Positions 49,400 through 57,502 of a DNA stretch of 64,000 nt are shown in pieces. Both the position numbers and the translations under genes were made by a program. The notes beneath the pieces are model-generated. The model searched no databases and was not told where the DNA came from. It saw nothing but the letters and a program-made list of their open reading frames with translations. The stretch comes from Paludibacteraceae bacterium. GTDB taxonomy: Bacteria > Bacteroidota > Bacteroidia > Bacteroidales > Paludibacteraceae. Position 1 is the stretch's first letter, and each line of letters begins with the position of its first letter. The stretch is taken from positions 62,001-126,000 of the forward strand of contig JAFYMG010000014.1 in assembly GCA_017556705.1 (NCBI GenBank), given 5' to 3'.

Positions 49400-50842
49400 C
49401 TATTTATCGGAGTTGATTAGAGCAATAAGTTGATCTACAGCGTCCTCTTGTGGTATGTTTTTCAATACACATTCTTTACCGCGATAAAGACTGACTTTGC
49501 CGCGACCAGCTCCCACATAACCGTAATCGGCATCTGCCATCTCTCCTGGACCATTCACAATACAACCCATGATACCAATCTTAAGTCCTTGTAGGTGCGA
49601 GGTGGCTGCTTTGACTTGAGCGATCGTTTGTTCGAGATCAAACAAAGTGCGTCCGCAACCAGGACATGATATATACTCCGTCTTATACATACGCACGCGC
49701 GCAGCTTGGAGAATATCTTTGCTGAGGCGGAGCAAGTCTTCCGCTGCGAAGTGATCGTTGTTGAGTATCAGTTCTGTGCAATGGTGGTCCCACAATAGAC
49801 GTCCACATTCCGCAGCGGCGTGTAGTTGGAATAGTGCCCAATCACTATCCGAATTAGAGTAATGCACGGTATGCTCCTCTACACGGATATGTGTGTCGTT
49901 CGCATATCGAATGCTTTGCTCATCAGCAAAATAATCTATGAGTGCCTGAGCCACAGGTAGTTCTTTCTCGGGTGCTTCGCTAAGGCTAACGCGAATCGTG
50001 TCGCCAATGCCGTCAGCCAATAGAGCACCAATGCCTACTGCTGATTTGATGCGACCGTCTTCTCCTTCACCCGCTTCGGTAACACCTAAATGCAGAGGGA
50101 AGGCCATCTCCTCTTCCGCCATTTGCCATACGAGAAGGCGAACAGTAGTGACCATGACTAGGGTATTGCTAGCCTTGATAGACAAAACAATATCTTTGAA
50201 ATCTTCAGCAACTGCCACGCGGAGAAATTCCATACAACTCTCTACCATGCCTTCAGGTGTGTCGCCATAACGCGACATGATACGATCGCTCAGGCTGCCG
50301 TGATTGACACCAATACGTAGAGCAGTCTTGTGCTCTTTACAGATGTTAAGCAGTTGGATGAAGCGATTGCGAAGGCGTTGTAATTCAGATGCATATTCTT
50401 CGTCGGTATAATCAATTTGCTTGAATTTACGTGCAGGATCGATATAGTTACCAGGATTGATTCGCACTTTTTCTACCACCTTAGCTGCGGCATCCGCCAC
50501 GTCGGATTGGAAATGTACATCTGCCACGAGAGGGGTATTAGATCGCTTCGCTGTAGATCGGGCAGAGCCCTGTAGTTCGGCTTCGCCTGTAGATTGCTCC
50601 GCTTGAAGCAAGTGGCGTATCTGCGAGAGAGATTCTACTTCGCGTATGCCTTGGGTAGTGAAACGCAGAAGTTCTGTACCAGCGGCAATGCAGCGTTCGG
50701 CTTGTGCGACACTACCCTCGATATCATTGGTCGAAGTGTTCGCCATCGTTTGGATGCGAACGGGGAATTCGCTGCCTATGGATAGACCGCCAACTTGTGT
50801 GGTAGTCGTTTGTCGGCGATGGTATGTGAGTTGGATGTTCAT
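49400..50842 (-). CDS. ispG: 4-hydroxy-3-methylbut-2-enyl diphosphate synthase with an in-frame repeat
   Basis: 480 residues from MNIQLTYHRRQ; an earlier in-frame ATG is too near the -7 box. N-terminal TIM barrel (RIQTMANTSTND, NTPLVADVHF, VRINPGNY, GVTEAGEGEDGRIKSA), a shortened middle region, and the C-terminal 4Fe-4S domain (CPGCGRTLFDLE, GIMGCIVNGPGEMADADYGYVG). It makes HMBPP in the MEP path. Most Bacteroidetes IspG proteins carry a long inserted A* domain (about 600 residues total as I recall); here it is reduced. Residues about 79-99 (QSTGEAELQGSARSTAKRS) are encoded by a modular hairpin element in frame. Confidence 0.92.
   Translation of the reverse strand: MNIQLTYHRRQTTTTQVGGLSIGSEFPVRIQTMANTSTNDIEGSVAQAERCIAAGTELLRFTTQGIREVESLSQIRHLLQAEQSTGEAELQGSARSTAKRSNTPLVADVHFQSDVADAAAKVVEKVRINPGNYIDPARKFKQIDYTDEEYASELQRLRNRFIQLLNICKEHKTALRIGVNHGSLSDRIMSRYGDTPEGMVESCMEFLRVAVAEDFKDIVLSIKASNTLVMVTTVRLLVWQMAEEEMAFPLHLGVTEAGEGEDGRIKSAVGIGALLADGIGDTIRVSLSEAPEKELPVAQALIDYFADEQSIRYANDTHIRVEEHTVHYSNSDSDWALFQLHAAAECGRLLWDHHCTELILNNDHFAAEDLLRLSKDILQAARVRMYKTEYISCPGCGRTLFDLEQTIAQVKAATSHLQGLKIGIMGCIVNGPGEMADADYGYVGAGRGKVSLYRGKECVLKNIPQEDAVDQLIALINSDK
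50538..50612 (-). repeat. Modular hairpin element (TGTAGATC type) inside ispG
   Basis: Plus strand: TTAGATC, GCTTCGC, TGTAGATC, GGGCAGAGCCC, TGTAGTTC, GGCTTCGCC, TGTAGATT, then a GCTCCGCTTGAAGC module. It matches the left arm of the rnfE-rnfA element unit for unit, lacks the right arm, and is read in frame in ispG. Confidence 0.9.
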
Positions 50843-50860
50843 AAAAACCCGAATTTGGTG

Positions 50861-50891
50861 CAAAGTTACGTATTTTTTTTTGATTAAGCAA
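50861..50891 (-). promoter_or_regulatory. Promoter for the ispG-licD operon
   Basis: Minus-strand TTG (50889-50891) and TAACTTTG (50861-50868), 20-nt spacing. It is the only such promoter found for the six minus-strand genes down to licD. Confidence 0.85.
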
Positions 50892-50929
50892 TAAAAATAG
50901 CATATTTTGCACTTTTTTTATTGAAAAAT

Positions 50930-50960
50930 TTGGTCATGTCAAAAAAAAGCAGTACTTTTG
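50930..50960 (+). promoter_or_regulatory. Promoter for tRNA-Phe
   Basis: TTG (50930-50932) and TACTTTTG (50953-50960), 20-nt spacing, ending 33 bp before the tRNA. Confidence 0.85.
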
Positions 50961-50993
50961 CACTCGCTTTTGAGATTAATGCTCAATTCGCGG

Positions 50994-51066
50994 GGTGCCA
51001 TCGCTCAGTTGGTAGAGCAAAGGACTGAAAATCCTTGTGTCCCCGGTTCGATTCCTGGTGGCACCA
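50994..51066 (+). tRNA. tRNA-Phe (GAA)
   Basis: Acceptor GGTGCCA pairs with TGGCACC, D-stem GCTC/GAGC, anticodon stem AAGGA/TCCTT around CTGAAAA (anticodon GAA), T-arm CCCGG-TTCGATT-CCTGG, discriminator A. CCA is not encoded (next bases C and G). Confidence 0.96.
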
Positions 51067-51068
51067 CG

Positions 51069-51098
51069 AAGACTTCGGATTTCCGAAGTCTTTTTTTA
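51069..51098 (+). terminator. Terminator after tRNA-Phe
   Basis: AAGACTTCGGA and TCCGAAGTCTT, an 11-bp perfect stem, then TTTTT. Confidence 0.9.
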
Positions 51099-51116
51099 TT
51101 CGTGAGTGTGTATATA

Positions 51117-51151
51117 AACAAAAAAGAGCAGAGAACCATCTCTGCTCTTTT
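51117..51151 (-). terminator. Terminator after tRNA-Lys
   Basis: AAAAGAGCAGAGA (51122-51134) and TCTCTGCTCTTTT (51139-51151): a 13-bp perfect stem with T-run on the minus strand, just 3 nt beyond the tRNA. Confidence 0.9.
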
Positions 51152-51153
51152 CG

Positions 51154-51226
51154 TGATTCAGCTGGGGCTCGAACCCAGGACCCCATCCTTAAAAGGGATG
51201 TGCTCTACCTGCTGAGCTACTGAATC
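51154..51226 (-). tRNA. tRNA-Lys (TTT)
   Basis: Minus strand: acceptor GATTCAG/CTGAATC, D-stem GCTC/GAGC, anticodon loop CTTTTAA (anticodon TTT) in stem ATCCC/GGGAT-like, T-arm CTGGG-TTCGAGC-CCCAG, discriminator A, CCA not encoded. Confidence 0.95.
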
Positions 51227-51367
51227 TCGTGTTCGGCAATTTCGCGCAAAAAACGACTATCGTCGTTAGGGCGCTCAATGCCTCCACTCTAAAATCGAAA
51301 GTAACTTTCGATTTTGTGCCATTCGGATACACTTAAAAGATCACTTGGCATATACTTTCTTGCGAAA
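51227..51367 (-). promoter_or_regulatory. Structured 142-nt leader between the tRNA-Lys promoter and the tRNA
   Basis: Between the promoter and the tRNA lie a perfect 12-bp palindrome (AAAATCGAAAGT at 51291 and ACTTTCGATTTT at 51304-51315), an ACGAC-TATC-GTCGT hairpin (51252) and a long-range pairing of ATTTCGCGCAA (51238) with TTGCGAAAT (51361). It may be a separate small RNA or a processed 5' leader. Confidence 0.5.
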
Positions 51368-51374
51368 TCGGTCG

Positions 51375-51405
51375 CAAAGGTACTGCTTTTTTTTGAACTG
51401 ACCAA
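51375..51405 (-). promoter_or_regulatory. Promoter for tRNA-Lys
   Basis: Minus-strand TTG (51403-51405) and TACCTTTG (51375-51382), 20-nt spacing. Confidence 0.85.
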
Positions 51406-51454
51406 ATATTTTAATGATTTTTTTGTAAAAATACATAATTATTGGTAAAAAAGA

Positions 51455-51485
51455 ATGAAAATGTCAGAAAAAAGCAGTATCTTTG
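51455..51485 (+). promoter_or_regulatory. Promoter for trmO
   Basis: TATCTTTG (51478-51485) with ATG instead of TTG at the -33 place (51455-51457); the -7 box is standard, the -33 box weak. Predicted transcription start near 51492. Confidence 0.65.
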
Positions 51486-51514
51486 TGGCGTAAATGTTTC
51501 CGAATATAAATATT

Positions 51515-52240
51515 ATGGAATTACAAGTAATAGCACATGCTCGCAATGGTTTCTCGCAGAAGTTTGGTATTCCCCGTCAAAGTCGAGAAGACTCTTGTAT
51601 AGAGACACATATTGTATTTACGCCCGCGTATCGCGTGCGCGAAGCATTACGTGGAATAGAGGACTATTCACATTTGTGGTTGTTGTGGGGATTTAATGAA
51701 GCGATAAGGCGAAAAGGTGAAGCGGCTAGAGGTAATGAAGTGGATTGGAGTCCGACAGTGCGTCCACCACGATTAGGTGGAAATAAGCGTATGGGTGTCT
51801 TTGCCACTCGTTCGCCCTTTCGCCCTAATCCTATCGGATTGACTAGTGTGAAGTTGATGCGCGTGGAAGATAGCAAGGAGGATGGCTTGGTGCTAGTGGT
51901 AACAGGGGCAGACCTATTGGATGGAACCCCGATATACGATATCAAGCCCTATTTAGCGTTCTCAGATAGTCATCCAACTGCCCAAAATGGTTTTGCAGAG
52001 GCGACACGAGATTATCGCTTGCAGGTGGTTGTTGGGGATGAGTTGCGTGATGAAACTTTGCGCAAGGGTTGCCCATGGATAGCACTAGAGGAGATATTGA
52101 GTCAGGATCCTCGCCCAGCGTATCAGGATGATGCTGAGCGGGTGTATCATTTGGATTATGCAGGTTGGGAGGTGGATTTTGTGGTGGATAATGCAACCGT
52201 TTGCGTAAAAAATGTGCGCGAAAGTAGGTGTTTTTTGTGA
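51515..52240 (+). CDS. trmO: tRNA (N6-threonylcarbamoyladenosine37-N6) methyltransferase TrmO (TsaA-like)
   Basis: 241 residues from MELQVIAHARNG; an in-frame ATG at 51494 would be nearly leaderless. TsaA-like beta-barrel motifs: KFGIPRQSREDSCIETHIVF, YSHLWLLWGF, GVFATRSPFRPNPIGLTSV and LDGTPIYDIKPYL. TrmO methylates t6A37 of certain tRNAs with SAM. The C-terminal extension after residue 155 fits E. coli TrmO. It neighbours two tRNA genes by position only. Confidence 0.9.
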   Translation: MELQVIAHARNGFSQKFGIPRQSREDSCIETHIVFTPAYRVREALRGIEDYSHLWLLWGFNEAIRRKGEAARGNEVDWSPTVRPPRLGGNKRMGVFATRSPFRPNPIGLTSVKLMRVEDSKEDGLVLVVTGADLLDGTPIYDIKPYLAFSDSHPTAQNGFAEATRDYRLQVVVGDELRDETLRKGCPWIALEEILSQDPRPAYQDDAERVYHLDYAGWEVDFVVDNATVCVKNVRESRCFL

Positions 52241-52245
52241 AGGAC

Positions 52246-52276
52246 TTGCGTATGTGAATAAAAAATAGTAACTTTG
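52246..52276 (+). promoter_or_regulatory. Promoter for the amylase gene
   Basis: TTG (52246-52248) and TAACTTTG (52269-52276), 20-nt spacing; its -33 begins 6 bp past the trmO stop. Confidence 0.8.
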
Positions 52277-52324
52277 CAAGTTCAATGGAAATTGGCGAGA
52301 AATATATCTTTTAAATTCATAATA

Positions 52325-55300
52325 ATGAAAAAACTTTACACTCTTATTTGTGCAGTATTTTGCTGCAGTTTGTCATTAATGGCAGCGCCATATGGTTTGC
52401 TGATTAATGGAACGACCAAATTAGAAGCGACAGCTATGTCAGAAACCGATCATCAAGGTCGAGAGCAATTCCTAGTGTCCTGCGTGGCTTTGGCGCAAGG
52501 AGATAAGGTGCAGTTGCATGATTTTGGTAGTGGTGCATCTTGGATGTGCGCGATTGATCCATACGGCGAATATCAAAAATTCTCAGGTGGAAAGGCCGAA
52601 GGGTATTTGACATGTAATGCTGCGGGAAGTTATGATTTCTATATTAAGATGAAGTGGGAGGACGATATGCTATATATCGGCCCTGGACAAAACTGTGGAA
52701 ATGTGACTCCTCCAACACCCAATCCAGATGCAACCTATTATGTGACAGGAACTGCGGATTTGGTAGGTGCTGATAAAGCATGGAATGAGAAAGCAATCAC
52801 AATGACCAATAATGACGGTGTGTTTACGCATACTTTTGCTGGGTTGAAGTCTGGTTTGACATACAAGATGAAAATCACAGCTGGTACTTGGGATCAGAAC
52901 TGGGGCTATGCGGCTGTGCAAAATGCTCCAAAGGGTATTACAGGTGATACGGATGGTAATGTGGTCTTTGAGATGGCAACAGATGGGGATATGGTTGTTA
53001 CATTTAATGGTGTGAGTATTACGTTGAAAGGTGATTTTGCAGAGCCAGAACCAATCAACCCTGGACAAGGGAGCTCGGTGCCATCTGCATGTCCGGATGT
53101 GATGTTGCAAGCATTTTATTATGACTCTTATCAAGATGGTGCGCTAGGTGATGTCGTGTTGAGCGGAACGACTAAGTTGGGAAATACCAAATGGGCTACA
53201 TTGTTGAATCAATCTAGTGAAATAGGATCTTATTTTGATCTAGTATGGCTACCGCCATCAGGCAAGTCGGAAGGTGGAACAGGTTATCACCAGACGCAAT
53301 ACAGCAACCAAAATTCTGCATGGGGAACGCAAAATGAATTGTTAGAGTTTATTAGTCGCATGCATGCTGCTGATACCAAAGTGGTAGCTGATATTGTGAT
53401 TAATCATGCTGGTTGCAAATCTTCATGGTGTGATTTCTATACACAATACTTTGGCGAATATGGTACTTTTGAGCCAGATGCATCATGGATAGCTCAATCA
53501 GATGAGGTGAATTACAACTCTGAAGCAGGGGACTGCAAAGGCAGAGCTACAGGACCCGAAGATGGTGGCTATAATGGGCAAGATAACTACGCATCTGCTC
53601 GCGATTGGGCGCATGCAAAGCCTGAAGTGCAAGAAATGATGAAAGCATATCTCAAATGGATGAAGAATGTTATCGGATTTGACGGATGGCGCTACGACTA
53701 TGCGCAAGGCTTCAAGGGCAAATATATTGATATGTATAATACCGCTGCGGATAACTACTTCTCTGTTGTAGAGTTTTGGAATGGAGATATTAATAATATC
53801 AAAAGTTATCTCAATGATGTTAACTGGAATACATTGGCATTTGACTTTGGTACCAAGTATTCTGCGATTCAAGGTATTGCAGATGGTAACTATCAACGTT
53901 GTATGGGATCAGGTCTTTTGGGCGCAGGTCTGAGCAAGTTTGCTGTAACATTTGTGGATAACCATGACACCTATTTCGGTTGTCAAGGCGGGCGCAATAA
54001 CAACGACGAGATAGGCGGCTGCGGAAAATCCATGGAGGACTATAACAAGGACCGTGTTCTTGGTGCCAACGCCTTTATCTTGTCTATGCCAGGTGTACCT
54101 TGCGTATTCTATCCTCACTGGGCAAAATACAAAGACGCTATTGGCAAGATGGTATTAGCGCGTAAGGCAGCAGGTGTACACTCTGAATCTCAAGTGAGCG
54201 ACGAGGCTGGTAATGGTTATTACAAGGCTACCATCACTGGTAAGCATGGCTCTGTTCGTCTATTGCTAGGTCCTAACAGTGGTTTCGCAACCACTCCACA
54301 AGGCTACACATTGGCATACAAGGGTGGTAATTTTGCCATGTATTACACCAGCACTCAAGCAGAAGTACCCGTATTGAGTATCACGCCTTCAACTATCTAC
54401 AAAACAGAGACCTACGAAGTAGAGATGAGTGCTATCGCTCTCAGCGGAACTCCATCTATTTATTATACCTTAGACGGTTCTGATCCTAAGACATCAGAAA
54501 CTAAAGAAGAATATACTGGTGCATTCAGTATTAGTGGTACTGTAACTGTCAAAGCATATGCTACATTGAATGCTGTAGATTCTGAAGTACAAGAGGCAAC
54601 TTACACCTACCAAGAGCCACAAAAGACCCCTCTCACCGTTAAATTCCTCCCTCCTACCACTTGGGAGCAAGTATATCTATACTCTTGGGGTGGTGCCAAC
54701 CTAGGTCCTTGGCCAGGTATGGAGTGGACAACCAAAGATAGCGAAGGATGGCTCTATCAAGTATTCTCAAGCGATGTACAAGAAGTCAATATCATCTTCA
54801 GCAATGGTGCCGGAGAACAATCTAACGATATCCTCCTCGACCAAGATGCATGTTATGAGTGGGACGGCACACAAGAGAAACTCAGCCAAAACTGTTCACT
54901 GTCTGATATCCCATTCCAACTCATTGTTAACCCAGAGGGAAAAGTATATAAAACAGACTCACTCACTATCTCTATGAGCACTATCGGAGGTGGGGACAAT
55001 GTGACAATCTACTATACTTTAGATGAATCAGATCCAAAAGAGGCATCTGCTCCATTTATCTATACGCAACCTCTCACCATCTCTGGCGATGTTACTCTCA
55101 AGGCTTATGCCGAGAGCGGTGATAAGGAAACCGAAGTTCAAACACATGTTTATACATACGAGCTTCCTCAAGAGACTCCACTAACTGTTGCTTTCCAAAA
55201 ACCAGAAGACTGGAAAAAAGTTCACCTCTATGCTTGGAATGATGGTGGCAAAACCCTCTACAATGGAGACTGGCCAGGTGCGGAGATGACAAAAACCAAT

Positions 55301-55579
55301 GCACAAGGTCTCTACTACTTCATGTTTGATGCAACAGTTAAATCGGTTTACTTTATCTTCAACAATGGTAGTGGCACCCAATCTGCCGACCTTTGGACAG
55401 ATGAGGATGTATGCTATGGTTGGGAAAATAAAAAGGCAGTTATTATTGATTGCCATGGTACAACAGATATTGAAAATGTACAAGTAATATCAACCGCAAT
55501 CAAATTTATTCATGATGGTCAACTAGTGATCTTGCACGATGGTGTTCTGTACAATACACTTGGACAAGTAATACAGTGA
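52325..55579 (+). CDS. Secreted modular alpha-amylase (GH13) with starch-binding and chitobiase-type modules
   Basis: 1084 residues. Signal peptide; two N-terminal SusE/F-like beta modules (about 20-115 and 130-240); GH13 catalytic barrel with Asp458 (GWRYDYAQGF), Glu483 (VVEFWNGD) and Asp548 (FVDNHDT); then two CHB_HEX_C-type segments (YYTLDGSDPKTS, YYTLDESDPKEA) each followed by a CBM26-like starch-binding module (VYLYSWGGANLGPWPG and VHLYAWNDGGKT...GDWPG); and a C-terminal tail (KFIHDGQLVILHDG, YNTLGQVIQ). It hydrolyses starch outside the inner membrane. It has its own promoter and terminator and no susC/D genes nearby. Confidence 0.92.
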   Translation: MKKLYTLICAVFCCSLSLMAAPYGLLINGTTKLEATAMSETDHQGREQFLVSCVALAQGDKVQLHDFGSGASWMCAIDPYGEYQKFSGGKAEGYLTCNAAGSYDFYIKMKWEDDMLYIGPGQNCGNVTPPTPNPDATYYVTGTADLVGADKAWNEKAITMTNNDGVFTHTFAGLKSGLTYKMKITAGTWDQNWGYAAVQNAPKGITGDTDGNVVFEMATDGDMVVTFNGVSITLKGDFAEPEPINPGQGSSVPSACPDVMLQAFYYDSYQDGALGDVVLSGTTKLGNTKWATLLNQSSEIGSYFDLVWLPPSGKSEGGTGYHQTQYSNQNSAWGTQNELLEFISRMHAADTKVVADIVINHAGCKSSWCDFYTQYFGEYGTFEPDASWIAQSDEVNYNSEAGDCKGRATGPEDGGYNGQDNYASARDWAHAKPEVQEMMKAYLKWMKNVIGFDGWRYDYAQGFKGKYIDMYNTAADNYFSVVEFWNGDINNIKSYLNDVNWNTLAFDFGTKYSAIQGIADGNYQRCMGSGLLGAGLSKFAVTFVDNHDTYFGCQGGRNNNDEIGGCGKSMEDYNKDRVLGANAFILSMPGVPCVFYPHWAKYKDAIGKMVLARKAAGVHSESQVSDEAGNGYYKATITGKHGSVRLLLGPNSGFATTPQGYTLAYKGGNFAMYYTSTQAEVPVLSITPSTIYKTETYEVEMSAIALSGTPSIYYTLDGSDPKTSETKEEYTGAFSISGTVTVKAYATLNAVDSEVQEATYTYQEPQKTPLTVKFLPPTTWEQVYLYSWGGANLGPWPGMEWTTKDSEGWLYQVFSSDVQEVNIIFSNGAGEQSNDILLDQDACYEWDGTQEKLSQNCSLSDIPFQLIVNPEGKVYKTDSLTISMSTIGGGDNVTIYYTLDESDPKEASAPFIYTQPLTISGDVTLKAYAESGDKETEVQTHVYTYELPQETPLTVAFQKPEDWKKVHLYAWNDGGKTLYNGDWPGAEMTKTNAQGLYYFMFDATVKSVYFIFNNGSGTQSADLWTDEDVCYGWENKKAVIIDCHGTTDIENVQVISTAIKFIHDGQLVILHDGVLYNTLGQVIQ

Positions 55580-55601
55580 TCTGCTCAAGAAATCACAACA
55601 A

Positions 55602-55632
55602 AAGCACCTCCAATTGGAGGTGCTTATTTTTT
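55602..55632 (+). terminator. Terminator after the amylase gene
   Basis: AAGCACCTCC-AATT-GGAGGTGCTT followed by ATTTTTTG. Confidence 0.9.
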
Positions 55633-55668
55633 GTTCATGAGACTGATTGTTTAAAAAATGTAGCGGTA

Positions 55669-55725
55669 CTAGAGGGGCTAGGTATACTAGGAGTGCTATA
55701 GCACTAGTATCACTAGATCTTCTAG
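55669..55725. repeat. 9-bp array of CTAG tetramers
   Basis: CTAG (or CTAT once) starts at 55669, 55678, 55687, 55696, 55704, 55713 and 55722, spacings 9, 9, 9, 8, 9, 9. The array lies between the amylase terminator and the glyS stop, overlapping nothing. Confidence 0.85.
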
Positions 55726-55736
55726 TTATAAATAGC

Positions 55737-57281
55737 TTATTTCAGTTTCTTGAATGTCTCACGCATGTTGCATGCCTTGCTGAGAATTGTGTGCAAGTCT
55801 TCGATCTTCACACGCTCTTGAGCCATCGTGTCGCGGTGGCGGATAGTTACGCAGTTATCGTTCAAAGTATCATGATCCACCGTGATGCAGAATGGCGTAC
55901 CAATAGCATCTTGGCGACGGTAGCGCTTACCAATAGAGTCTTTCTCATCATAGTTGGTATGGAAGTCATACTTGAGCATGTCCATAATTTCGCGTGCCTT
56001 TTCTGGCAAACCATCTTTCTTCACGAGTGGCATCACGCATGCTTTCACAGGAGCTAATACAGCAGGGAGATTCAAAACCACGCGAGTATCACCACCTTCG
56101 AGTACCTCCTCCTTGTACGCGCCGCACATCACAGAGAGGAACATACGGTCCACACCGATAGATGTTTCAATTACATATGGAGTGTAGCTCTTGTTGAGTT
56201 CTGGATCGAAATACTCAATCTTCTTGCCACTATATTGAGCGTGTTGGCTAAGGTCGAAGTCTGTACGGCTGTGGATACCCTCTACCTCCTTGAATCCAAA
56301 TGGCATTTGGAACTCGATGTCGGTAGCCGCGTTAGCGTAGTGAGCGAGTTTGTCGTGATCGTGGTAGCGGTAGTTCTCGTCACCCATACCAAGGGCTTTG
56401 TGCCATTTGAGGCGGAACTCCTTCCAGTACTCAAACCACTTCATCTCCTCGCCTGGACGAACGAAGAATTGCATCTCCATCTGCTCGAACTCACGCATGC
56501 GGAATACGAATTGGCGTGCTACAATCTCGTTGCGGAAAGCCTTACCAATCTGTGCTATACCGAAAGGAATCTTCATGCGGCCCGTCTTTTGCACGTTGAG
56601 ATAGTTTACGAAGATACCTTGTGCAGTCTCTGGACGGAGATAGATCTTCATAGCACCATCCGCGGTAGAACCCATTTCGGTAGAGAACATGAGGTTGAAC
56701 TGACGAACATCGGTCCAGTTGCGTGTACCAGATATTGGGCAAACGATCTCTTCGTCGAGGATGATTTGCTTGAGTTCTTCCAGATTGCTATCGTTAAGCG
56801 CAGCAGCAAAACGCTCGTGGAGGGCATTGCGCTTCTCTACGTTGGCTTTTACACGCTCGTTGGTTTGCTTGAACATGTCCTCGTCGAAGCTCTCACCAAA
56901 GCGTTTGCGGGCTTTGGCAACTTCTTTTTCGATCTTCTCGTCGTATTTGGCGAGTTGATCCTCAATGAGTACGTCCGCGCGGTAGCGCTTCTTGCTATCT
57001 TTGTTGTCAATGAGTGGATCATTGAATGCGTCCACGTGACCCGATGCCTTCCATGTGGTAGGGTGCATGAAGATGCTGGCGTCGATACCGACAATGTTCT
57101 CGTGGAGCATAGTCATCGCGTCCCACCAGTATTTCTTGATGTTGTTTTTGATTTCTACACCGTTTTGACCATAGTCATACACGGCGCCGAGTCCGTCGTA
57201 AATCTCGCTGCTTGGGAATACAAAACCGTATTCTTTGCAGTGTGCGACGAGTTTTTTGAAGGTTTCTTCTTGTGTTGCCAT
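55737..57281 (-). CDS. glyS: Glycyl-tRNA synthetase, single-chain dimer type
   Basis: 514 residues from MATQEETFKKL; the longer frame back to 57452 runs through the promoter. Class II motif 2 region FRNEIVARQFVFRMREFEQMEMQFF, motif 3 GVDRMFLSVM, FPSSEIYDGLGAVYDYG at the N-terminus, RPETAQGIFVNY, and a C-terminal anticodon-binding domain (PVKACVMPLVKKDGLP). It charges tRNA-Gly. This is the alpha2 GRS1-type as in most Bacteroidetes, not the alpha2beta2 enzyme, so the symbol glyS here denotes the single-chain form. Confidence 0.96.
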   Translation of the reverse strand: MATQEETFKKLVAHCKEYGFVFPSSEIYDGLGAVYDYGQNGVEIKNNIKKYWWDAMTMLHENIVGIDASIFMHPTTWKASGHVDAFNDPLIDNKDSKKRYRADVLIEDQLAKYDEKIEKEVAKARKRFGESFDEDMFKQTNERVKANVEKRNALHERFAAALNDSNLEELKQIILDEEIVCPISGTRNWTDVRQFNLMFSTEMGSTADGAMKIYLRPETAQGIFVNYLNVQKTGRMKIPFGIAQIGKAFRNEIVARQFVFRMREFEQMEMQFFVRPGEEMKWFEYWKEFRLKWHKALGMGDENYRYHDHDKLAHYANAATDIEFQMPFGFKEVEGIHSRTDFDLSQHAQYSGKKIEYFDPELNKSYTPYVIETSIGVDRMFLSVMCGAYKEEVLEGGDTRVVLNLPAVLAPVKACVMPLVKKDGLPEKAREIMDMLKYDFHTNYDEKDSIGKRYRRQDAIGTPFCITVDHDTLNDNCVTIRHRDTMAQERVKIEDLHTILSKACNMRETFKKLK

Positions 57282-57377
57282 AAATGTATTGTATAGTATT
57301 CTTATTTCGCTTTCGCTCAAACGATCGCTTTGCGTACGTCTAGCATTGTATAGTGTTGTCGCTACGTAAATTTCGGG

Positions 57378-57408
57378 CAAAGGTACAACTTTTTTTGCAG
57401 ATATGCAA
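57378..57408 (-). promoter_or_regulatory. Promoter for glyS
   Basis: Minus-strand TTG (57406-57408) and TACCTTTG (57378-57385), 20-nt spacing. Confidence 0.85.
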
Positions 57409-57446
57409 ATTTTGATGCAATTGCCATGAAAAAAAACACAGTAAAG

Positions 57447-57477
57447 TTGCATATGTCAGAAAAAAGTTGTACCTTTG
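57447..57477 (+). promoter_or_regulatory. Promoter of the GT4-rpe-comEC-xseA-comEA run
   Basis: TTG (57447-57449) and TACCTTTG (57470-57477), 20-nt spacing, 25 nt before the GT4 ATG. Confidence 0.85.
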
Positions 57478-57502
57478 CGGGAGAAAGTGACAATAGAAAA
57501 CT

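Noticed and set aside
50538-50612. Frameshift or pseudogene in ispG
   Set aside because: The frame is continuous, and conserved motifs on both sides and the Fe-S cysteines are intact.
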